A stretch of DNA of 64,000 bases from Melioribacteraceae bacterium (lineage in GTDB: Bacteria > Bacteroidota > Ignavibacteria > Ignavibacteriales > Melioribacteraceae). The notes under the pieces were generated by a model. It saw only the letters and a program-made list of their open reading frames with translations, did not search any database and was not told where the DNA came from. Below are positions 48,301 through 56,188 of this stretch, in pieces; the stretch's first letter is position 1, and the number at the start of each line of letters is the position of its first letter. The DNA is taken from the NCBI GenBank assembly GCA_016342755.1, contig JAEINS010000005.1, positions 124,001-188,000 of the forward strand. The letters are read 5' to 3'. Position numbers and translations under genes: made by a program.

Positions 48301-48991
48301 CAACTGGGCAGAAGGATTAGTTGTTCCGGCTGCCGAAAGATTAAATCAGCCATTAATGGCATTCCAGACAAATTCTCATGCTGGTGAACTTGGAAAATCA
48401 ATTTCATTTGTTTCAGCAGATCCATCAAAGATTTCAGTTATGGCATTAAAAAAATCTGAAGATGAATCAGGATACATAGTTCGTGTGCGTGAATCAGCAG
48501 GTAAAAGCAGTTCTAATGTAAAACTAACCTTTGCTACCGGAATTGTCTCTTCAGAAGAAACAAACGGAATGGAAGAAACTGTCGGAGGTGTAAGCACAGA
48601 TGCAAACTCTATTAGTTTTGATCTAACTCCATATCAGCCAAAAACATTTCTTGTTAAACTGAATAATACTTTAACTACTTCAGTTAATAATGGGAATGAA
48701 ACTTATTTAAAGGAATTCAGATTAAATGCGCCATATCCAAATCCTTCAAATAATTCTGTAATAATTTCTTTTAGTCTTCCAATACAAGATAATGTTAAGA
48801 TAAAAATATACGATCAGCTTGGGCAGGAAGTTAGAACATTAGAAAGTAATTCTGAATTTGCCGCTGGTGATCATAAAGTAGCATGGAATCATACTAACGA
48901 CCAGGGCAGAATACTAGCCAGCGGAATTTATTTTATACGTGTGGAAACTAGTAAAAATGTGGCAATGAAAAAAATTGTTGTATTAAAATAA
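45395..48991 (+). CDS. GH38 alpha-mannosidase, T9SS-secreted, with N-terminal discoidin-like domain
   Basis: A 1198-aa secreted enzyme. After the signal peptide comes a discoidin-like domain (about 26-168; GVITSQHNDSPSDENISKLI ... QLSELELF) and a CARDB-like sandwich (about 170-275). The GH38 catalytic region follows: zinc ligands His282 and Asp284 in GYSHLDLQWNW, nucleophile and ligand Asp395 in LLPDCFGFAYSLP, and His544 in LHGSGCYTSHADL. GH38 enzymes are retaining zinc alpha-mannosidases. The C-terminus is a T9SS sorting domain (PYPNPSNNSVIISF ... IVVLK). Many bacterial GH38 proteins are intracellular; export by T9SS here suggests action on surface-bound mannan. The discoidin-like domain is shared with the peptidase-like protein at 53857-55755. 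Confidence 0.92.
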   Translation: MLKSFLYRGIILLILVIFSNNIIAQSDITNLADGVITSQHNDSPSDENISKLIDNSSGTKYLTFHSNGWVQFYTPIAYVVNKYTFTSANDSPERDPSKWTLSASNDLSSWVTLDSRSNESFSDRFQTKEYMFNNSSEYKYFRFILNSKSGNILQLSELELFTLMLEHDVSVTNISSQVKSMNTPVIPKISVSNFGANTESFSVTCIIKKENGSEVYNQSMNVGNLTSGNTRTISFPQFIPTEDVTYTITAETELNSDLMPDNDSKTVRTNTHKKVYIVGYSHLDLQWNWTMGTTINEYLPNTLLGNFKLFEKYPDYRFSFEGAYRYMIIKKNYPDDYAKLKQYIADEKWYVAGSMVEAVDVIVPSPESLMRQILYGNGFFKEEFGKTSVDILLPDCFGFAYSLPTIAVHCGLKGFSTQKFDRWGGSFPTPFSIGQWEGVDGSRITAVMKPGAYDDNATIRENDLNELGDETGLYVAYDYYGKRGDIGGPPDESQVTNFLSLMNNSGTSEIEVIAASSDQIFRDLTESQISNLPVYNGEFLMTLHGSGCYTSHADLKLLNRKNELTANSAERVSVMAELFAGKPYPKSELTENWIKFIAHAFHDDLTGTSIQPAYDYYSIPDYEEALEYFENTETEANNSLSSKLDTRVDDSNSIPVVVYNPLAVSRTDAVETTVKFSGDLPANVKVFNKNGDEVPSQIIDKYGDKITVMFMAAVPSVGHEVYYVKKSSVPCAIETGLNVNNEILENDRYTVTIDDWGDVSSIYDKLNDRELFDSPSKFELRDNKSARFPAWEIYYNDVVSPPRSYVEQSVYKTVLDSGAAQVSIKVTRSNEGSNFTHIYSLNAQDDGFLKVENIVNWKPNNPNGSLLKVSFPLSVSNINTTYDLGLGTIKRGLNTAQLYEVPGQQWADITENDNSYGVSILNDCKYGWDKPWDNIIQLTLIHSPVGGNYTYQGDKYVHNFTYGIYGHTGNWAEGLVVPAAERLNQPLMAFQTNSHAGELGKSISFVSADPSKISVMALKKSEDESGYIVRVRESAGKSSSNVKLTFATGIVSSEETNGMEETVGGVSTDANSISFDLTPYQPKTFLVKLNNTLTTSVNNGNETYLKEFRLNAPYPNPSNNSVIISFSLPIQDNVKIKIYDQLGQEVRTLESNSEFAAGDHKVAWNHTNDQGRILASGIYFIRVETSKNVAMKKIVVLK

Positions 48992-49029
48992 AATTAATGT
49001 GAAATGATTTTTTTATAAACGTATATTTT

Positions 49030-49070
49030 TCTGCTGTTTCTTATATATAATTTATTTGAGAAACAGCAGA
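49030..49070 (+). other. 11-bp stem-loop between GH38 and GH92 genes
   Basis: TCTGCTGTTTC (49030-49040) and GAAACAGCAGA (49060-49070) are perfectly complementary around a 19-nt AT-rich loop. No U-tract follows on either strand, so it is better explained as an intercistronic mRNA-stability or processing hairpin than as a terminator. Confidence 0.45.
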
Positions 49071-49110
49071 TTCTAAAAACTGATCTCTTAAATATAGGGA
49101 ACGAATTTAA

Positions 49111-51441
49111 ATGAAATTAGTAAAGTTTTTTTTTCTTTTATTATTATCGAGTATAAGCATGATAGCACAAGACAAAACACCTTATGACTACGTAAATCCA
49201 TTTATTGGAACTGATGATATGGGACATACCTTCCCGGGCGCCACAGTTCCATTTGGCTTAGTTCAATTAAGTCCTGAAACTGATGTTGAACTTTACAGTG
49301 AAGGAAATGGATACAATCCTGAAACCTATAAATATTGTGCAGGCTATCAATATGAAGATAAAACCATTGTGGGTTTCAGTCATACTCATTTCAACGGAAC
49401 AGGCCACTCCGATCTAGGTGATTTTTTAATTATGCCTACAGTTGGAGAACTAAAATTGAAAGCCGGAACAAAAGAAAATCCAAATGAAGGATACCGTTCA
49501 CGATTTTCTCATGATTCTGAAAAAGCAAGTCCGGGATATTATGCTGTACATCTTAAAGATTATAATATTGACGCAGAATTAACAACAGATACTCATACCG
49601 GATTCCACAAATATAAATTCCCTAAATCTAAAGATTCGCATTTAATTTTAGATTTAACTTCGGGTATCTATAATTATAAAGGTAAAGTTGTATGGTCATT
49701 TGTCCGTATGGAAAATGATACTTTAATTACCGGGTATCATCAGACAAACGGATGGGCACGAACCAGATATGTTTATTTTGCTATGGCTCTTTCCAAGCCG
49801 GTTAAATCCTATGGTTTTGTAAATGATGAAAAACTTGTTTACAAAGGATTCTGGCGAAGATGGGATGAAGATAAAAACTTTCCTGAAAGAGCCGGACAAA
49901 ATATAAAATGCCATTTCGATTTTGAAACTGAAGACGGCGAAGAACTGCTTGTAAAATTTGCTATCTCTGGCGTTAGTACCGAAAACGCGATACAAAATCT
50001 AAATACCGAAATACCAGACTGGGATTTTGAAGAAACAAAATTGAAGGCAAAAAAACGCTGGGAACATGAATTATCTAAAATAACAATTGAAGCCAGTGAA
50101 GACAGGAAAGTAAATTTTTACACTTCCATGTATCATTCATTCTTAAATCCCAGTGAATTCTCTGATGTTAACGGAGAGTACAGAGGGTTAGATCAGAATA
50201 TTCATAAATCTGATAAATTCAAAAATTATACTACTTTTTCTTTATGGGATACTTACCGGGCATTACATCCCTTATATACTATAATTCAGCAAGAACGCAC
50301 AAAAGATATTGTAAATTCAATGCTTGCCCATTACGATCAGAGTGTTCATAAAATATTACCTGTATGGTCCCACTGGGCCAATGAAAACTGGTGTATGATT
50401 GGTTATCACGCCGTACCGGTAATTGTAGACGCATTTATGAAAGGGATTGGCGGTTTCGACAATATTAAGGCTTTAGAAGCTGTACTTTCCAGTGCAAATT
50501 ACGATTCATTCGATGGAATTGGCGCTTATAAAAAATATGGATTTGTTCCGGAAGATATGATCTCTAATTCAGCATCAAAAACTTTAGAATATGCTTATGA
50601 TGACTGGACAATATATAAGATGGCCGAAAAAATCGGGAATCAGGAAATAGCCGGAATTTTTAAGAAAAGAGCAGCCTCATATAAAAATATCTATGATGAG
50701 AAATCTAATTTTATGCGCGCAAAAAACTCGGATGGATCATGGAAAACACCTTTCGATCCTTTAAGTGTTGCCCATCAGGGTTATATTGAAGGCAACGCAT
50801 GGAACTATTCTCTTTATGTGCCACACGATATAGCGGGCTTTATTGAATTGTTAGGCGGCGAAGATAAATTAGTGAACTGGCTTGATACACTTTTCACTTT
50901 TGAATTACCTGAAAAATATTTTGGTGAAAGTGAAGATGTAACTAAAGTTGGAATGATAGGAAATTATGTACAGGGAAATGAACCGAGTCATCACGTGCCT
51001 TATATGTACTGTTATGCCGGCAAACCCTGGAAAACACAGGAAAGAATACATCAAATTGTTAATACACTTTATAAGCCGGAACCACACGGTCTATGCGGTA
51101 ATGATGACTGCGGACAAATGTCGGCTTGGTATATATTTAGTTTAATAGGATTTTATCCGGTTGCACCCGGAAGCAACCAGTATGTTTTAGGCAGCCCGTG
51201 TGTAAAATCGGCCGCAATAAATTTAGAGAATGGCAAAACATTTAATATTAGCGCAAAAAATCTAAGTTTAGAAAATATCTATATAAAAGAAGTTCTATTA
51301 AACGGTGCTAATATTGATAGATCCTATATCAAACATGATGAAATAATTAATGGCGGTGAATTGACATTTATCATGGCATCAGAGCCTAATAAAAGTTGGG
51401 CAGTTTCAAAAGAGTCTCTTCCCTATTCAATGAAAAAGTAA
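49111..51441 (+). CDS. GH92 alpha-mannosidase
   Basis: A 776-aa protein, full length for the family, with an SPI signal peptide (VKFFFLLLLSSISMIAQ). GH92 features are YDYVNPFIGTDDMGHTFPGATVPFG, GFSHTHFNGTGHSDLGDFL, GNEPSHHVPYMYCYAGKPWKTQ and CGNDDCGQMSAWYIFSLIGFYPV, which contains the expected calcium and catalytic acidic residues. It lacks a lipobox and a T9SS domain, so it is probably periplasmic. GH92 removes alpha-1,2-, alpha-1,3- or other linked mannose from the non-reducing end, and the exact linkage cannot be assigned by eye. It stands 119 bp after GH38 and 21 bp before a second GH92. Confidence 0.94.
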   Translation: MKLVKFFFLLLLSSISMIAQDKTPYDYVNPFIGTDDMGHTFPGATVPFGLVQLSPETDVELYSEGNGYNPETYKYCAGYQYEDKTIVGFSHTHFNGTGHSDLGDFLIMPTVGELKLKAGTKENPNEGYRSRFSHDSEKASPGYYAVHLKDYNIDAELTTDTHTGFHKYKFPKSKDSHLILDLTSGIYNYKGKVVWSFVRMENDTLITGYHQTNGWARTRYVYFAMALSKPVKSYGFVNDEKLVYKGFWRRWDEDKNFPERAGQNIKCHFDFETEDGEELLVKFAISGVSTENAIQNLNTEIPDWDFEETKLKAKKRWEHELSKITIEASEDRKVNFYTSMYHSFLNPSEFSDVNGEYRGLDQNIHKSDKFKNYTTFSLWDTYRALHPLYTIIQQERTKDIVNSMLAHYDQSVHKILPVWSHWANENWCMIGYHAVPVIVDAFMKGIGGFDNIKALEAVLSSANYDSFDGIGAYKKYGFVPEDMISNSASKTLEYAYDDWTIYKMAEKIGNQEIAGIFKKRAASYKNIYDEKSNFMRAKNSDGSWKTPFDPLSVAHQGYIEGNAWNYSLYVPHDIAGFIELLGGEDKLVNWLDTLFTFELPEKYFGESEDVTKVGMIGNYVQGNEPSHHVPYMYCYAGKPWKTQERIHQIVNTLYKPEPHGLCGNDDCGQMSAWYIFSLIGFYPVAPGSNQYVLGSPCVKSAAINLENGKTFNISAKNLSLENIYIKEVLLNGANIDRSYIKHDEIINGGELTFIMASEPNKSWAVSKESLPYSMKK

Positions 51442-51462
51442 ATTCAAGTTGGAGAAAAATTC

Positions 51463-53808
51463 ATGAAAAAAATAAGTTCAATTTTAATTTTTGCTGTATC
51501 AATTTTAATAGCCGGATGTTCAAATTCATCTGAGACAACCACTAAACCAAATTTGGTTAATTATATAAAGCCCATTATAGGCACACAGGGCGAAGGCAAT
51601 GTATACCCGGGACCGGTTGCTCCGCATGGTATGGTACAATTAGGACCGGATACTGATAAAAAAAGTTGGGAAACGGCTTCGGGTTATGAATACAGCGATT
51701 CCGCTATAATCGGGTTCAGTATGCAGCATTTAAGCGGAACAGGAATACCGGATCTTGGTGACTTTCTTTTTATGCCTTCCGTAGGTAAAATGGAGTTTAA
51801 ACCAGGTACAGTAAAAAAGAAAGAGAAGAACGGAAGAGAACATTATATACAGGATCCTGACGCAGGCTATTGTACAAAATATTCTCATGAGGATGAAGTT
51901 GTAAAAGCAGGTTATTACTCAGTAAAACTTCCCGAACATAATGTACTTGTTGAATTAACTGCAACCGAACGTGCGGGAATCTTAAAATTCACTTTCCCTA
52001 AATCGGATAGCTCAAACATAATGATGGATCTTAGTCATGTATTACAGTGGAATGTAATTTACTCGAATGTGCGCGCTGAAGATAAATCTTTAATAACAGG
52101 AATGCATCTTGTTAAAGGCTGGGCAAAAGAGAGATATCTTTATTTTGCCGCCAGATATTCTAGAGAATATGACGATTTTGGAATAATGCAGAGAGGCAAA
52201 AAAGTAATCTATAACACTACAAGATTCCGTAGTAAATTAGAAGCAGCCGATTCAGATCTGCAATATTATACAAGCTATTCTACCGATGAAAACGAAGTAA
52301 TAATGGTTAAAGTCGGGATTTCTGCTGTTAGTACAGAAAGCGCTCTAATGAATCTTGATAAAGAAATTCCACATTGGGATTTTGATAAAGTTGTAGATGA
52401 AACCCGCGAGAAGTGGAATAATGAAATGCAGCGTATGACTGTTGAAGGAACTGACAATGAAAAAGAAACCTTCTATACCTCATTATATCACACTTTACTT
52501 ACACCAACAATTTATGAAGATGTAGACGGCAGATACAGAGGTCTTGATCAGAATATACACGAATCTAAAGGGTTTACAAACTATGCGATCTTTTCATTAT
52601 GGGATACTTACAGAGCTACTCATCCTTTGTTTGCGCTTATTCAGCCCGACAGAAACGTAGACATGATTAATTCGATGCTTGCTCATTACGATCAAAGTGC
52701 GGATCATCTTCTGCCAATATGGTCCCTTAATAATAATGATACATGGTGTATGATTGGTTACCACGCGGTTCCGGTTATTGCGGATGCCATTATACAAGGC
52801 TTAAAAGGGTTTGATTACGAACGCGCATACGAAGCGTGTAAAACAACCGCAATGAATCCTGATTACGATGAAGTAGCTGAATATGCTGAAATTGGGTATG
52901 TTCCCTTCGATCAGGAAAATGAATCAGTTTCTAAAACACTGGAATATGCGTATGATGATTTTTGTATTGCCCAGATAGCTAAAAAACTTGGTAAGGATGA
53001 AGATTATAAATATTTCATGAAACGCGCAATGTCTTATAAAAACATTTTTGATCCGGCAACAAAACTGATGAGAGGAAAAGATTCTAACGGAAACTGGAGA
53101 ACTCCTTTTGAACCGCACGGATATATTGCTGACATGAATAAAAGAGATATAACTGAAGGTACAAACTGGCAATATACATGGTACGTTCCGCAGGATGTAC
53201 ACGGATTAATAAAGCTGTACGGCAGTAAAGAAGAGTTTGCCGCAAAGCTTGATACACTTTTTATGGAAACAGAAACGGATGAAATTGCGGAAGGTTCTGA
53301 AGACATTTGGGGACGTTTTGGTCAGTACTGGCATGGAAATGAACCGGCTCATCATGTAGCATATCTGTATGATTTTGCGGGACAGCCATGGAAGACACAG
53401 AATCTTATTAGAAAAATTATGTTAACACAGTATGGAAATAAACCAAACTCGCTTTGTGGAAACGATGACTGCGGACAAATGTCGGCCTGGTATTTATTTA
53501 ATACCATGGGTTTTTATCCTGTTGCTCCAAGCATTAATTATTATATGATTGGAACACCTTGTGCTAAAAAGGTTACAATGAAAGTTGGCGAAAATAAAAC
53601 TTTTACAACTATCGCTGAAAATTATTCAGATGAAAATATGTTTATTCAGTCAGTAACACTTAACGGTAAGAACTGGGATAAAACATATTTACCAGTTGAA
53701 GAAGTAAAAAAAGGCGGTGAATTAATTTTTATAATGGGAAATAAACCAAATAAAAATTGGGGAATTACAAATGAGAGTATTCCAACGGCTTTAGAGGAAA
53801 GTAAATAA
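51463..53808 (+). CDS. GH92 alpha-mannosidase lipoprotein
   Basis: A 781-aa lipoprotein; the signal ends LIAGC. It has the complete GH92 plan: VNYIKPIIGTQGEGNVYPGPVAPHG, GFSMQHLSGTGIPDLGDFLFM, GNEPAHHVAYLYDFAGQPWKTQ and CGNDDCGQMSAWYLFNTMGFYPV. It differs from the preceding GH92 in the N-terminal sugar-binding loops (QHLSGTG instead of THFNGTG) and in anchoring, so the two probably take different linkages or act in different places (inference). GGAG stands 8 nt before the ATG. The peptidase-like T9SS protein follows 48 bp later in the same unit. Confidence 0.94.
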   Translation: MKKISSILIFAVSILIAGCSNSSETTTKPNLVNYIKPIIGTQGEGNVYPGPVAPHGMVQLGPDTDKKSWETASGYEYSDSAIIGFSMQHLSGTGIPDLGDFLFMPSVGKMEFKPGTVKKKEKNGREHYIQDPDAGYCTKYSHEDEVVKAGYYSVKLPEHNVLVELTATERAGILKFTFPKSDSSNIMMDLSHVLQWNVIYSNVRAEDKSLITGMHLVKGWAKERYLYFAARYSREYDDFGIMQRGKKVIYNTTRFRSKLEAADSDLQYYTSYSTDENEVIMVKVGISAVSTESALMNLDKEIPHWDFDKVVDETREKWNNEMQRMTVEGTDNEKETFYTSLYHTLLTPTIYEDVDGRYRGLDQNIHESKGFTNYAIFSLWDTYRATHPLFALIQPDRNVDMINSMLAHYDQSADHLLPIWSLNNNDTWCMIGYHAVPVIADAIIQGLKGFDYERAYEACKTTAMNPDYDEVAEYAEIGYVPFDQENESVSKTLEYAYDDFCIAQIAKKLGKDEDYKYFMKRAMSYKNIFDPATKLMRGKDSNGNWRTPFEPHGYIADMNKRDITEGTNWQYTWYVPQDVHGLIKLYGSKEEFAAKLDTLFMETETDEIAEGSEDIWGRFGQYWHGNEPAHHVAYLYDFAGQPWKTQNLIRKIMLTQYGNKPNSLCGNDDCGQMSAWYLFNTMGFYPVAPSINYYMIGTPCAKKVTMKVGENKTFTTIAENYSDENMFIQSVTLNGKNWDKTYLPVEEVKKGGELIFIMGNKPNKNWGITNESIPTALEESK

Positions 53809-53856
53809 AGCTTATTTCAATTAAAATAATTATTAAAATTTAACAGGATCAAATAA

Positions 53857-55755
53857 ATGCAGAAAAAATTAATTATGATGTTAATACTCATCTATACATT
53901 TACTTTGTCATCATACGCCCAGAATGAAACTGATATTACTGATTCTAATGGAATTATAACTTCGCAGTATTCTGATTCACCAAACGATAATCAGGATACA
54001 GTATTATTTGATGACGATCTAAATACTAAATATATAACTTACCACAACACTTCATGGATTCAATACCAGGCATTAGGATTTTTTGTTATCAGCAAATATT
54101 CAATTTCATCAGCAGAAAATTCTCCAAACAGAGATCCAAAAAATTGGACATTGGAAGCTTCAAAAGACGCGCTTGTGTGGGATACTTTAGATATTAAAAC
54201 AGATCAGACATTTGAGAATAGATTAGAAACAAAAATCTTTGATTTGGATAATACTGTAAGCTATATGTATTATAAAATTACAATGACCAACGGAAGCGGG
54301 ATTATACTGCAATTATCTGAGCTTGAACTTATAGGTGAACCTGAAAATGACGGAAGTACTTCCCTGCCAAACGTACCTTTGAATTTAACAGCTTCTGAAA
54401 TATCTGTTTCATCAATTGAGCTTACATGGGAAGATAACTCTGATAATGAAAACTCATTTATTATTGAAGTTTCGGATGACGATAGTGCATGGTCTATATT
54501 AAATGTTGTTGATAAAGGTACAACAGAATATTTATGTGCGGATTTAAATTTGGAATATCCTTATTACTTCCGTGTACTTGCGAGAAATTCAACAGGCGAT
54601 TCAGAATTTTCAAATTCAGCCTATGCTGTTACCCGGCCGGTAACAAACTGGAAGGAAAAATGGTACGAACATAAGCAGGAATTATCGCTTGTTTATTATA
54701 ACGAGGATGTAGCTGTTTATTACGATAAAGATATGTATTCATCAATAACATGGATGCAGTCCTTTGTAACCGATATATGGAAATATACCAAAAGTGTTTA
54801 TGGCAATTTTGGTATGGATCCGAGGCTTCACGCTATATTCCATCAAAATAAATATGGCGGCGGAACTGCTTTTAGTTATTTTGACGCTGTTACTAATCAT
54901 AAAAATGTAATTGATCTTGGCACAAACAACTGGAACAGTAAAACCGGATGGAATATAGATGCAACGGCTCATGAAGTATGCCATATAGTGGAAGGTTCTG
55001 CGCATGGCGTACACGAATCGCCAGCATGGGATATTTGGAAAGATAGTAAATGGGCCGAAATATTTGTTTATGACGTTTACAAACACATAGGAATGGAAAA
55101 TGAAGCCAGCAGACTTTACCAGACTTATATAAAAACAACTGATAATTTTCCCCGCAATGGTACACATTGGTTTAGAGACTGGTTCTACCCTATCTATGAT
55201 CAATACGGAGGCAACCAGCTATTAAACGGGTTTTTCAAATTACTATCGCAACATTTTCCCAAAGGAAGTGAATCATACTCAAGAAGAATGAACTATGGAG
55301 AATTTGTGCATTTTTACAGTGGCGCTGCAGGAGTAAGTTTAAAAGACCAGGCTACAAAGGCTTTTGGCTGGACTGATGAATATGAAGCTCAATTATTAAA
55401 AGCTCAATCAGATTTCCCGGAAATAACTTATGAAATAACCTCAATTGAGAATAACACTGATGAAGTTATAATTCTTGAAGATTATTCGCTGAATCAAAAT
55501 TATCCTAATCCATTTAATCCTGAAACAAATATCAGTTTTAATACTAGAGAATTTGGTTATGTAACACTAACTATTTATAACGCCATAGGCGAAAAGGTAA
55601 ATACTTTAATTGATAATCAGATGAATAGCGGATTTCATATTACCAAATGGAATAGTGTTAATGATAATGGAATAAAAGTTCCATCGGGAATTTATTTCTA
55701 CAAATTATCAGTTAACAATTATGTTCAAGTAAAAAAAATGATTCTGCTACAGTAA
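53857..55755 (+). CDS. Discoidin-like/FN3/HEXXH metallopeptidase-like protein with T9SS domain
   Basis: A 632-aa secreted protein. Residues about 24-165 repeat the discoidin-like domain of the GH38 enzyme (GIITSQYSDSPNDNQDTVLF ... QLSELELI). An FN3 domain follows (about 172-262; LPNVPLNLTASEISVSSIEL). Residues about 270-520 contain the zinc motif HEVCH (372-376) in ATAHEVCHIVEGSAHG, followed by KWAEIFVYDVY with a possible third ligand Glu. The C-terminus is T9SS (NYPNPFNPETNISF ... KKMILLQ). I do not recognise the exact peptidase family. It is the last gene of the mannosidase unit, and sharing a putative binding domain with GH38 suggests a common target such as a mannoprotein (inference). Confidence 0.8.
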   Translation: MQKKLIMMLILIYTFTLSSYAQNETDITDSNGIITSQYSDSPNDNQDTVLFDDDLNTKYITYHNTSWIQYQALGFFVISKYSISSAENSPNRDPKNWTLEASKDALVWDTLDIKTDQTFENRLETKIFDLDNTVSYMYYKITMTNGSGIILQLSELELIGEPENDGSTSLPNVPLNLTASEISVSSIELTWEDNSDNENSFIIEVSDDDSAWSILNVVDKGTTEYLCADLNLEYPYYFRVLARNSTGDSEFSNSAYAVTRPVTNWKEKWYEHKQELSLVYYNEDVAVYYDKDMYSSITWMQSFVTDIWKYTKSVYGNFGMDPRLHAIFHQNKYGGGTAFSYFDAVTNHKNVIDLGTNNWNSKTGWNIDATAHEVCHIVEGSAHGVHESPAWDIWKDSKWAEIFVYDVYKHIGMENEASRLYQTYIKTTDNFPRNGTHWFRDWFYPIYDQYGGNQLLNGFFKLLSQHFPKGSESYSRRMNYGEFVHFYSGAAGVSLKDQATKAFGWTDEYEAQLLKAQSDFPEITYEITSIENNTDEVIILEDYSLNQNYPNPFNPETNISFNTREFGYVTLTIYNAIGEKVNTLIDNQMNSGFHITKWNSVNDNGIKVPSGIYFYKLSVNNYVQVKKMILLQ

Positions 55756-55789
55756 TTATAAAAATGGAGCTGCCAAAAAAATCTACCAG

Positions 55790-55893
55790 TTTGTAATTCT
55801 TACGCCTGCCTGCTAACGGCATGCGTAAGAACTTAGGTCTTTGATTACAAATAAGATTTCTCTTATTCACTTCGCCTGCTTTCCGGCTGCAGG
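55790..55893. repeat. Nested palindromic repeat elements
   Basis: An outer pair TTTGTAAT (55790-55797) / ATTACAAA (55844-55851) encloses a strong hairpin: TTCTTACGC (55797-55805) pairs with GCGTAAGAA (55823-55831), and TGCC (55807-55810) with GGCA (55818-55821), around a 7-nt loop. A second small hairpin, CCTGC (55875-55879) / GCAGG (55889-55893), follows, and both share a CGCCTGC core. They look like short REP/MITE-like insertions. The second abuts a decayed T9SS domain. Confidence 0.5.
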
Positions 55894-55901
55894 TTTTGCT
55901 A

Positions 55902-56019
55902 GAAATTATTATTGTAAATGAGATTAAAAATGCCGGATTTGTTAACATCCGGAATCTATTTTTACAGAATGTCGACAGGTGATTTTAATTCAACGAGAAA
56001 ATTTCTAGTATTAAAATAG
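55902..56019 (+). pseudogene. Decayed T9SS C-terminal sorting domain
   Basis: The tail of a sorting domain is readable in two frames. The first frame (55902-55940) gives EIIIVNEIKNAGF, matching the usual strand before the last beta hairpin. After a small deletion, another frame gives LTSGIYFYRMSTGDFN and then STRKFLVLK up to the TAG at 56017-56019. No start, body or ribosome site precedes it; palindromic elements occupy that place. It is the remnant of another T9SS cargo gene, different in sequence from the end of the intact gene upstream (GIYFYKLSVNNYVQ). Confidence 0.75.
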
Positions 56020-56121
56020 CATCAAATATGTTTTATTAAAAAAAATATATTTGTATTTACCAGTATTAAGAAAATGAATTTGATTTGTAACGAAGAATAG
56101 ATAGAAATAAAATGTTTAGAT

Positions 56122-56154
56122 TTAGGCAGCTCATAGTTTTTTTGAGCTGCCTAA
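56122..56154. terminator. 12-bp perfect hairpin between convergent genes
   Basis: TTAGGCAGCTCA (56122-56133) and TGAGCTGCCTAA (56143-56154) pair perfectly around a 9-nt loop. It lies between the plus-strand peptidase-like unit and the minus-strand DUF4965 gene, 35 nt beyond the stop of the latter. A-rich sequence follows on the plus strand, giving a T8 run just before the stem on the minus strand. It is a likely bidirectional terminator or barrier. Confidence 0.6.
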
Positions 56155-56188
56155 TTAAAAAAAAGATTATACCATTAAATACTTTAGA

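Noticed and set aside
54742-55203. A 153-codon open frame antisense to the peptidase-like gene
   Set aside because: It lies wholly within a well-supported gene on the other strand, has no recognisable motifs and no ribosome site.
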